Shown here piece after piece: positions 51,131 through 60,560 of a DNA stretch of 64,000 bases. Numbering within the stretch: position 1 is the stretch's first letter; every line of letters begins with the position of its first letter. Source of the stretch: Taeniopygia guttata (Eukaryota; Chordata; Aves; Passeriformes; Estrildidae); contig NC_133030.1 in the NCBI RefSeq assembly GCF_048771995.1, positions 42,626,001 through 42,690,000 of the forward strand, given 5' to 3'. The notes below the pieces were generated by a model, which was given only the letters and a program-made list of their open reading frames with translations, was not told the DNA's origin and did not search any database. The translations under genes were made by a program, and so were the position numbers.

Positions 51131-53070
51131 GCAGTTGTGCAAATACACAGTACAGAGCCATTGCTTGTGCCTTGGAGCTGCCAGCTCACCTTCCCCCATC
51201 ACAACACCTATGGCAGAGAAGGGTCCTCTGGTTCCTGTCTTCATGGAATGGCTCCTGGCTTCCCTAGGAGCTCACAGTTTGTAACACTGGAGGCAAATCT
51301 GTGTATCTAATTGATATTAAATACCACATTTTTAAGTTTATTCTGGCTGTTGTGCACACTCATACCTACATGCACCAAGGATGTGGACTTCCAGTTTCCA
51401 GGGAACTGTGTTAGATTACATCTGTCTGGTTTGTACTCAAGGCACAGCACTGGATGTAAGGACACAGGAACAGCTCTCAGCCTCATCAAAGACTGCTAAG
51501 AAATTCTGCTGTTCTACATAGGGAATGTAATACATGATAGACTTGATTTATCAGAATATATCTTCTCAAGTTTCCCAAAATTCTAGATCAAGATTTTGAA
51601 AATGTGTGAGAAATTGAATTCAGGTGGGAGATTTGCTACAGTGAGGGGCTAACACTCTCACATTCCCCACCCCCTCCCTTTTTTGTTTTTTTCAAACTTC
51701 AGTGTGTTTCCCTGGAATTGAGGGGAAATCTGGCTTGTCTACTGCAGGCCAACAGGCCAGTTGCAACCTTGTGCCTTGCTCTGGATGTTCCTATAAACTC
51801 TGGCCTTCCAAGTGACAAAATTGGATGCCCAGGAATTAAGTTAAAGGGTCTGAAGTGCTAATTTGTTTCTGTTAGACTGGTTAGTATTTCTGTCTTGGAA
51901 ATCTAGATGTTAGGCAAGATCTGGGGAATGTATCTTCAAATAGTAAGAGGCTTTGTCCAAGAGGAAGTGACTGAAGCCATTTGCTATGTCTGATGTTGAA
52001 AGATCTGGAAGTAAATGGGCTTTGATTGCAATGTGGGGAGAGTTCAGTTTGATGTTACAAACTGGTACTGATACAGAAGCATTAGAACAGACTGTCTGAG
52101 AGGGGCTAAAATTTTTGACAGATATTTTTCCAGCCTGTTTTGAAAAAACAATGCTGCCACAGCATTATCCATTGGGATGGACGGATTCACCTCACACCTG
52201 ACCTGGTCCTAGCCCTCTATTTTGTGACTGTGATCTATTAAGACATGTATGTCCAGCTGATGCAAGCTTGAGATGTGTGCAGGTGCACACTTACATCAAG
52301 CACTAGTATCTATAAGGTACCACGATCTTTACAAAGGAGTACAAGTGCCCCACGTTCCTTTAAAGGCCTGCCATCCAAATGCTAATATACCCAACCACTG
52401 TAAGTCTTCCAAAGAGATGGCAGCAGCACTCTTTCTTGCTTAACCAACTTCCTTAGATTTTATCTTTGTTTCCACTGCCACATACAACAAACAGACTAGT
52501 ATCACCATCTTTTTTCTTTACTGGTGCATCCATTGGGGTTTCATTTCAGTTGATCATACCACTGCCACTTTCCACTGTTTGTGGAATTTTTTTTCCAAAC
52601 CAGCAATTTTTATATTTTAAAGAAAAAGTCCTGAATTATGCCTTCCTTCCATTTAGAAACAAATCAAGAAGATTCTTCTTTGCTAGTGTCAGTAAGTGGG
52701 GCCACCAAACAGGAATGGAAAGACAGGGCAAGGGAGGCTGGGCAAAAAGGAGAGGAGGGGAAGCATATAGTTATAAGCAGTTGATGAACAAGAGACTGAG
52801 GGTGTGGAGTGTGGGGGAATAGTGTTTGGATGAGTGAGATGAGGGCAAAGGAAAGGGTCAGCATGGGAAGGCAGAGACAGTGAAAAGAAGAAAGTAGGCT
52901 GAGCTGGGCTAGAGAGGAGAGAGGCATGATTTAGATTGAATGATTGGAGGAGCCTCTGCATCATGATTTCTCAATTGTCACCAGGTTCTGAAATTTATTC
53001 AGTGTTTCATGCTCCTCATGCTTTTCACAAAGGAGGATGAGCTACCTTTGCAGACTGTTTACTCTATTAC
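51131..53070. other. Non-coding stretch, possibly intron of the gene carrying the candidate exon
   Basis: No further exon could be recognised. Frames at 52466-52964 on both strands are low-complexity: the minus-strand ones are rich in S, P, L and F because the plus strand is purine-rich at 52700-52900. If the exon at 53071-53162 is real, this is downstream intron sequence on the minus strand. Confidence 0.5.
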
Positions 53071-53162
53071 CTTGGTTGGTTGTAGCGGCCCATGTGGAGG
53101 ATTCGTCCCGTGTGGTAATCCACAAAAGTGTCATTGTGATGCTTCCTGACAGAATTTCTTTG
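53071..53162 (-). CDS. Candidate internal protein-coding exon, unidentified gene
   Basis: A 92-bp block on the minus strand with both splice borders: a T-rich tract ending TTACTTTTACAG before it and CCAAG/GTAATA after it. In the first register it is open for 30 codons plus two bases, starting QRNSVRKHHND and ending VDYHTGRILHMGRYNQP, a hydrophilic sequence rich in H, R, N and Y that looks like real protein. A second register is also open, the third is stopped. Three CpGs are kept (CACGGGACGAATC, GGCCGC). An exon of 92 bp is a normal vertebrate internal size, and 92 = 3n+2 means it would shift phase if skipped. I recognise no family. No partner exon was found in the window, so neighbours would lie beyond it or in large introns. 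It could also be a non-coding conserved element that happens to be open. Confidence 0.4.
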
Positions 53163-54747
53163 CTGTAAAAGTAACAACAAACTCTAAAAATGGCATTTAA
53201 AATGGTACTAATGGAAAAACTGGATGATGGAAAAAGACCAGTTATCCTCTTCAAGCACTTCTGTCTACCTGACTGTGTCTTGTACAACTCGTGTTTTAGC
53301 TACATCACTGTATGCTGTTTCCTTCGCAGGACCCCTGCCTCATTCACTGCATGTGATGGACCTGCTCTGAGGTAAATCAGAGTTACACAGTGAAAGAGAC
53401 CATCTGTAGGACCCCTGCCTCATTTGTCAGGTGTGTATTGAGTGAGACAAGGCACTGCAGGAGAGAAAGAGAAGCTTTTACAGCTGAGGCAGTGAAATTC
53501 TGACCTGACAGTTTACTTTTCTGTATGTGACTATTTCTATATGATAGTTTTTGGGGTTTTTTGAAGCAGCTGCTATGTCAGGGGTTGTTTAATTGTGTGT
53601 TCCTTATTTTATAGGGGACCTTTTAGTCCCAAAGGACCTACTTTACAGAAACACTGAGTGCTTAAACCTGCAAATTAACTGAATAAGAGTCCACTAAACC
53701 TGAGGTGCTGTACAAGCACAGATCAGTCAGGCTGTTGGTGTCTTGGAGTAGGCACCCAGAATTAGCAGATGTGTTTTAACACCATGTTCATTCATCCATA
53801 AAATGGGAATAAAAATACCCTCTCCTCTCATAGAGGTATGTGGAAATAAATGATCTTGGGGTAGTGAAGCTCTTGGACAATTTAATGACAAACCCATAGA
53901 AAAACACATAAGGAAACTAATAACTCTCTAGAGCCAGGTTTGAATAATGTGCAGTAAATAAGGCCTGGGGCCACACCCTGAACAATGAGCAGAAACCAGC
54001 ATCTCAAGCAGCTGCTCATTACATAGGAAAAATCCCTTCTGAGTGCAGTCTGAGATGAGGTAGTGTGAAAAAAATATGATCCTGTAATTATGGACTCTAA
54101 AATAATACATGTGTACTTGAAGGTTAAGAGCATTTTTCACAAGTAAACACAATTGTGGTTTTTCCTAACTCTTGACTTCACTTGTAGTCTCCTGTATTTA
54201 ACACACAGTTTTTGTCTTTGTTTCATGAGTCCTGTCAAGTTTTGCAGATCTATGAGCTTAAGATTGTTTTGTCACAGCCTCTCCATTTGGATTAAGTGCT
54301 GCCATTTCATGTAGTTGCAGATCAACTAAATGCAGGTAGTCAAAACCTGCTCATTTCTATATTATGTATTCCACATGTTATAATCTCCACTGAAGTGCAA
54401 ATTTCTGTGAGTGAGAAAGGCAGATCTGACTCTATAACTTGCCATCATGAGCAAAACTGACACCCAGATGCTCTTGTTCTTAACAGTGAAGGAATTGGGG
54501 ATATTTGAGAACTTACAGCCTACAACAGTAATTAAAACAATAAGTTCCCCAGCAGCAATGTGCAAGAGGACAATGTCACTAGGGCTAGGAAATTTCTTTA
54601 GAAGTCTTTGCTGTAAGATGTGCAGGAAGAATGGCAAAGCTCAAGGAATTACTGAAAGTATGCAGAAATACAACATTCAAAGTACATAATTTTCAATGGC
54701 CACAATTTTGATGACTACTTATGTGCTTGTTTAGGAACAAATATAAA
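53163..54747. other. Non-coding stretch, possibly upstream intron of the candidate exon
   Basis: No gene recognised. It holds the 17-base direct repeat described separately (53328-53344 and 53408-53424). On the plus strand 53330-53371 has an acceptor-like CCTTCGCAG before it and a donor-like GAG/GTAAAT after it, a possible 42-base microexon without further support. Confidence 0.5.
53328..53424 (+). repeat. Direct repeat, two 17-base copies 80 bases apart
   Basis: AGGACCCCTGCCTCATT occurs exactly at 53328-53344 and 53408-53424. The sequences between and around the copies do not match, so it is not a simple tandem duplication of a longer unit. Confidence 0.9.
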
Positions 54748-55044
54748 AGGGACATTTTACAAAGGTATGTAGCAGTAGGACAAGGGAAAATGATTTCAAA
54801 CTGGAAGAGGGTAGATTTACATTAGATTTTAGGAAGAAATTCTTTACTGTGAGGGTGGTGAGGCATGGGAACAGGTTGCCCAGAGAAGCTGTGGCTGCCT
54901 CATCCTTGGAAGCGTTCATTGCCAGACTGGATGGGGCTTGAAGCAACCACGTCTAATGGAAAGTGTCCCTGCCCATGGCAGAGGGTTGGAATTAAGTGAT
55001 CTTCAAGGTTCTTTCCAACCCAAACCATTCTTTGATTCTATGAA
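54748..55044 (+). mobile_element. CR1 non-LTR retrotransposon, 3' part, relatively young
   Basis: About 300 bases of the CR1 3' end in plus orientation with few changes: the AAGAAATTCTTTACTGTGAG block (about 54835), GAACAGGTTGCCCAGAGAAG (about 54871), a diverged GGATGGGGCTTGAAGCAACC block, GTGTCCCTGCCCATGGCAGA (about 54963), TTCCAACCC, and the terminal TTGATTCTATGAA. The 5' end is truncated, with no ORF1 and no reverse transcriptase. High similarity to the familiar avian 3' sequence suggests it inserted later than the other copies here. Confidence 0.95.
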
Positions 55045-56639
55045 GTATATAGTGACTGTAATGCAGAAGTGTTAAACTCTGTCAAGTTGAGAAGTAAAAG
55101 GTTAATGGTGTTGGGATGATGAGTGTACAAACTTAATGCTGCTTAACCTTTCCATGCCATGTCTGATATTTGCTATAATTTGAAGAGAGAATGCTATGGA
55201 TAGTAGAGGAAGTAGACCTTTGTCATGTATCCCTGACATTTTGTTTGTAAGGATTAGAGTTGTCTATTGCAGGTGTCTAAGAAATGTGCCATAAAATGTT
55301 TTTCTCTTATATTTTCCCCTTTTTCTCCCTTATTAACTATCGCAAATACTCAAAGAAGAATTTTTTGGACTATTTAGGCTGTAGAATTGATGCTTCTCTC
55401 AAGGATGAGTAGTATTACTGTTGGCTGGTTTATGGCTTGGAAAGCACTGGTTCCCACATGTGCTGCAGATAATGGTTCATTCAGAAAATAAAGTAAGCCA
55501 AACTGATCAAACATATTTTAACCTGTGTGAGAGACTGAATGAGTGCCATTTTCAGTGGCTTAATTGCTCAGTTTTAACAGTTTCATCAGATAAATGTACT
55601 GTGTGGCTTAAAGACAACACATGGAAAAGTGATGCCAGGGTATTCAAGTGCAGGAACTCTCACAAAAATCCCCTTAGGCAGGGCCTGGCATTAGTGGCAA
55701 AAGGAGAGCAAAGAGCAATTTTAAAAATATAACAATCTGTTCTTGTAGGGGTCAGACAGCAAGAGGCAGCACATGTGCTGGGTGGGAGCCATCAGAGCTG
55801 GTTTCCCCATGGGATATATAGACCTGGACTATCAAAGTAAGCTGGGGCTAGGACAAACAGATGTTATGCCAAACACGTCAGCAGAGCTAGTCTGTTTTGC
55901 ATAGGTGTCTGATCTTACTTGGCAGGCTTTAAGCTCTCTTCTGAATCTCAGGGTGGAATATAACCATTATGATTTCATCCTAACTGCTCTGTTCTCCACA
56001 TATGATGCAACTCTTGGGTATTACTTCTAACCTATGCAAGCAGGAAGCTGAGGCACAGGGTGATGTGTTGCTAGGTGCACAGCTCATGAATGTACAACCC
56101 CAGTCACACACTTCTGCTTCCCTTCAGTGAGAGAAGGAGGGAGCCTGTGGGTCACTACATTACCAAAGTAAAGAGTCTTTGCCTACAGGTGTCTTCTTGA
56201 TAGACTTAGGCAGTGTTAGTGCCCCCAAAGTGATGTTTTAAAACACCATCCTGAAGCATCCCTGCACAACAGGCACTGTGCTCTCTGGAAAACTGGCTTA
56301 GGACAGAGCGGGGTAAGTGAACCTGAACATAAGGGCTAGTGGCCCTCACACCGTTGTGGCAGTGCAGGGATAAGGTCAGGCCTTCGATTGCAAAAACTGT
56401 GTTTGACCAGAGGGTATGATCCTAACCTTGCCCAGGGGCAGGAAGCTGGAGTCTCACTCTTACAGACCTGCCAAGCAGAAAGTGTTTATTTCCTGCTCTG
56501 GATCCACGATCCAGGAGGAATGAATAAAAGTGATTTAATCTTCAGCGTGAGGAAAATCACCTGACTGAGCAGGACACAGAGGACAAATGGGACATGGGGC
56601 CTTAGCTTGCCTGGCCAGGAGGGCTGGGAAAACAGAAGT
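55045..56639. other. Non-coding stretch
   Basis: No gene or repeat recognised. The plus-strand frame 55421-55732 (103 codons) lacks a domain and splice support. Confidence 0.6.
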
Positions 56640-56955
56640 GAGGCACAGGATCAGAATCGCTAATTGTTATTTATTATTAATTTTCTGATTTTTTCCCTTG
56701 CTCGGATTCCACGATTGCTGGAAATCAGGGCTCCTCTGGCTGTCTGGGTGCATCCGTGACATTGACTCTGTCTTTGAGATGGGGAGCACCCTCTGGTGGT
56801 TAAGGATAATCTGACATTTCCTGGGATTGGCGCCCATCATCCCTACAAACTGCCAGTTAAAGCGGACACGAGGCAATGCTGGCACACTGTCACTGTTGGG
56901 AAGAGTATTTGGGGCACAAATATTCACTCTGACTCGCTAACCCGGGAATCTGATT
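56640..56955. promoter_or_regulatory. Candidate conserved element with CTCF-type site
   Basis: A block of complex sequence with many CpGs (AATCGCTA, CTCGGATTCCACGATTG, ATCCGTGAC, GGCGCCC, AGCGGACACGAGG, CTCGCTAACCCGGG). The left end is homeodomain-rich (GCTAATTG, TATTAATTTTC). Read on the minus strand, 56785-56800 gives ACCACCAGAGGGTGCT, close to the vertebrate CTCF core CCACCAGGGGGCGCT. The 86-codon minus-strand frame through here lacks splice borders and is probably incidental. Enhancer, insulator or both are possible. Confidence 0.5.
56785..56800 (-). promoter_or_regulatory. CTCF-like binding motif
   Basis: The minus-strand sequence ACCACCAGAGGGTGCT matches the core CTCF consensus (CCASYAGRKGGCRSY) at nearly every informative position; the one clear departure is T for C in GGGTGC. 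CTCF motif orientation matters for loop anchoring. This one reads on the minus strand. Confidence 0.6.
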
Positions 56956-59604
56956 CTTAGGAACCATTTTAGTGCAGTGAAAGTGTGTAAGGTGTATTTG
57001 TTCTCCCTACCATACTGTTGTGTAAAAGCCCACTTACATGCCCTTCTTGCTTTCTCCCTATGAGAGGGCAAGTAAAACTCAATTTACTTCATTAATTCCC
57101 AGTGGACACAAAATCCTGCCCTGACTCTCTCCCTAGGGACTGTGGTTTCCTGCCTCAGCTCTTGCTCCTGTCTCCCAAAAGCTCTAGTGTGCACTCAGAG
57201 CTTTCCCTGGCCCATCTCTGGCTGATTTCCTGTGCCTAGAGTGCTAAAGCCAGGACAGCACAGTCCCTTGCAGGGAACAGAGGAATTCAGCGCAAGTTTC
57301 CCTTCTCCTTCCCTAAGTGGATTAACAGGCTGAAGGGATGTCTCTGCCTGCCTGCCTCAGTCTTCATTAGCAAACGTGTTTCGCCAGCCGCAGTCACATC
57401 CTGGGCAGGACAGCTGTTTGACAGGGCTGGATTCTGGCCCCAGCCTCTCACAAAGGCTGTTGCATCTTTGGAGAGATTTTTCTTCATAAGGGCTCTGTGG
57501 GCTGCCCTGGATGGCAGAGATGTAGGGCAGGAGTGCTGCAAGATGTACATTATTGCTCTGTCCACTGCTTGCTCTACAAGAACTAATCTGCATCCTCTGC
57601 TGACTGCAACCCTGCACCTCTGTGTAATGCATGAACAGCAGAAAACATTCCAAAGCAGCACCCACATGAGCATTTTTATTCTTTTTCCCTCCTGTTTCCT
57701 AGGCAAGGGAGTATCCTGAATATACTGGGATGTCTCTGAAACTTTTGTTACCTGGCTGTCACTTCTGGATGCCCTTTCTTGGGTGCTCGTAGGCAGTCAA
57801 TTTGAATGCAGTATTTCCTAACAGGCTGTTTGCAAGAAAGTGACCCTACTTCCTCAGCTGCTTCTTCCTGTTGCTTTGTAGTAATCATTAATGGTTGTTG
57901 CACCCTTGGACAGACAACACTAGTGCTGTTGTTGCCTCAGTTCAGAGAATATCTTTTCTACACAAGTAAGACACACACTTTAAATTGCATTGATTTTGGA
58001 ACAATCCATTTAAACTACCAAAAATACAAATTGTGGATGCTCTTCTGCCAGTTTGAGGACGCTTTATTTTTGCTCATTGGTTGTCTAAACACATTAAGTT
58101 TCTATAGTAATGAGTGCCTCTTGCACCAGCTTAAGTTAATCTATTTCAAATTGTGCCTCGAATTATACTGTGGTAACATTCTTATGCAAAGAAAGTCTGC
58201 AACGAAAGGAGATGAACACTGGGCATCACTGGTACCATCAGGGGCTGCCTGTGCCCAGGCAATAGGGAGGGAAATGTTCTTATTTTGGTTTTGTAATCTG
58301 ACCATTGTGGCAGGGAAAGTTGGTGTGCCATGCTCTGAAAGTAAGGTCAAGTGGCCAGGAACAGAATCAAAATGGATTTTTTTTTTCTTTTAGTAAGTTG
58401 GAAGGGAAATAAAAAATACATGAGTATGAAGGGGCAAAGGACACCACAGACTTTGAAGGATTTTAGAACCTAAAGCTGTATTTAGCAAACTAAGGGATGA
58501 ATTGAATTTCCTAAACAACATATGTTAAAGCACACAAATTAATAACCCCAGCCCTTATGAACTAGAAGTGTATTTGGTTTGGCCCTGTAAAGCCACAAGT
58601 CAATGGTCAAAGCAGAACAGCTCCCTGGAGAGCCCTTGCTTGGAGAGGCTTGCTGGTTCTCGCTCCCTGGGGGTTGCAACCATCTCTGGAGCACTTCCCT
58701 CTCAAGGCTATGTAGCTGTCAGTACTTAATGATGTGCTTCCCAGAGTGGGAAACAAAGGTTACATTACTCTAAAAACATAACCTGTCTCTGAACGGGCTG
58801 CACAAAAATTTTCCTTTGAGAGGCCAAATAAGACCTGTTTTATTGAAAGGAAAACAGATCCCTTTTTTACTGCCCTTTGTTTGCAGGAATATAAACTGTA
58901 AGAACAAATCTGGTTTTATATATTTACAAGTAGCAGAAATCCCTTTATGTGTGGGGAGGAGCAGACTGGGGAGGAGGCAGTTAGGACCTGCTGAAACACC
59001 CTCATGGTCAGATTTTGTGCTTTTCTGATGTTGAGGTTGCCTTGATCTTGATGAAGATGATACTCTCTTGCTCTTGGTTTCCCTAAGTACTTTATGCATA
59101 GTGAGTTATTTTGCTACCACAACTGCCTTTGCAGTAGCTTTAATGGCACAAAACAGTGTCCTGATTTGAGACCAGAGTTGAGGAAGAACATTATTGGTGT
59201 GGAGTAATGCAAGATATGCTAGCAGAGGCCAAGCAGAAATAAGCCAGGATAGTTGAATGAGATGTGTCTAAAGCAGTAGATTGCCATCTGCTCCTGCCCT
59301 TTTCATCTCAACCTCTGGCATTTCATTAGTAATGAATTGCAGGCAGCCATGAATGGACACAGTGCAGGCTGTACCTCTCTCATAATCTGTGACCCTCTTG
59401 TAACACTAATTCTGCAACATCTTCTAGTGAAAGACTCTGGTAGTGGTTGATAGTTTCCACACCTTGTACCCCTCTCTGGCCTGCTGACCAAAGCCAGAAC
59501 AAGAAGATAGTTACCAGATCTGACTGACTGGACAGATCTGTCTGTCTCTACAGCTTTTTTTTAGTTTGTTTTGAAGGGTCATCTCTGAATACTGAAGGGT
59601 TTTC
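56956..59604. other. Non-coding stretch with long chance open frames
   Basis: No gene recognised. It contains the longest open frame of the window, 57806-58393 (195 codons, plus strand), rich in C, F, L and S, ending in a poly-F stretch from a T run, without a recognisable domain. A 139-codon minus-strand frame at 57287-57706 also lacks a domain. A transcript cannot be excluded, but nothing supports one. Confidence 0.5.
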
Positions 59605-59651
59605 TTTTAGGGAACAGTTGATAGAAAACTATCAACTGTGATTTTAGGGAA
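59605..59651. repeat. Perfect 11-base hairpin flanked by 10-base direct repeats
   Basis: ACAGTTGATAG (59614-59624) and CTATCAACTGT (59629-59639) form a perfect stem around an AAAA loop. The same 10 bases, TTTTAGGGAA, lie on either side (59605-59614 and 59642-59651), so the 27 bases between the direct repeats are mostly the hairpin. This looks like a small insertion with a target-site duplication, or the product of a replication template switch. CAGTTG/CAACTG is also an E-box and MYB-type core. Confidence 0.85.
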
Positions 59652-60379
59652 TAACTCTTCCTCCTCCAGTTTTGGGAAACAGTAAGAAATTGCATTGAGA
59701 AAGAGAGTACAGTATCTTGAAAAGGAATTCTTAATACTACATCAATAATTCTGTATTTCCATGCTGACCTTTTTCAGTTCACATATTTCTTTATGTTTAC
59801 TCTTCCCCTTAAGTTTAAAATGTTTAGGTGATCTTTGGTTACAGACTAGACTGACATGCTTTCTATGCAGTTAGAATCTGGTTGCATGTAACTTCAGGGT
59901 TGCTTTCTCAGATGCGGATTGAATTGAGGATGTCTGTTGGGAGTTTCAGGTCTTGGTTTTCTCATTGGAGGTCCTTCCATCAGGCAGGTCTGTTAAATGC
60001 TTGCTGGGTCCCTAGAGACACTTGATCTGTGTTTAAAGGGAAGCAGCTGAACCACAAGAAGAGAGAAATGGCTGTGTACTCAAGCACTATTGCTCTAAAG
60101 GGATCTTGCTGAAAGATGTGCAAAGCTTGTATGGCAGTCTGGGTGCCTGGGGCTCTCCATGTGCTTCATCCCAGCAGAGATCTCTGTGATGCTCTTTCTT
60201 GCCTTCCCTGCTCTGAGAAAGATAAGTTGATGTCTCCAGGATGCTTTGAGCACAAACTGTGTTTAACTCTCCTGGGGCCCAGACCAGGAAAATCTCTGGA
60301 GGATTCCAAGCTTCACCTCCCTCCTGCTCCCCACTCCTCTTAAAGCTGCCCCAGTGGAGAGATCCGCTCAGGGAGAGCA
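59652..60379. other. Non-coding stretch
   Basis: No gene or repeat recognised. Overlapping frames on both strands at 60087-60389 have no domain. Confidence 0.6.
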
Positions 60380-60560
60380 GGAAGTCCATAAATAAATAAT
60401 TCCCTCTGTCTCTCCTGATCAGCCCAAGCAGCTGTGATTGCTCCTGAATGCCTAGGTTGCTTTCTTCTTAATGGCTTTTAAACCAATTTTGCCCTCATCT
60501 GATGACCCAGCTTCTCATTCTAGTTTTAGGGGAACAATTTCTTCTTTTAGAGAGAGGGGC
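60380..60560. promoter_or_regulatory. Weak candidate conserved non-coding element
   Basis: Contains CCATAAATAAATAATTCCC (60387-60405), CTGATCAG at 60416-60423, TTAATGGCTTTTAAACCAATTTT near 60469-60491 and ATCTGATGACCC. It looks more structured than its surroundings but has few CpGs, so the call is tentative. Confidence 0.25.

Noticed and set aside
54731..54946. Minus-strand open frame of 71 codons
   Set aside because: Antisense of the plus-strand CR1 copy at 54748-55044.
57287..57706. 139-codon minus-strand open frame
   Set aside because: Overlaps other frames on both strands, has no domain, and lacks splice borders.
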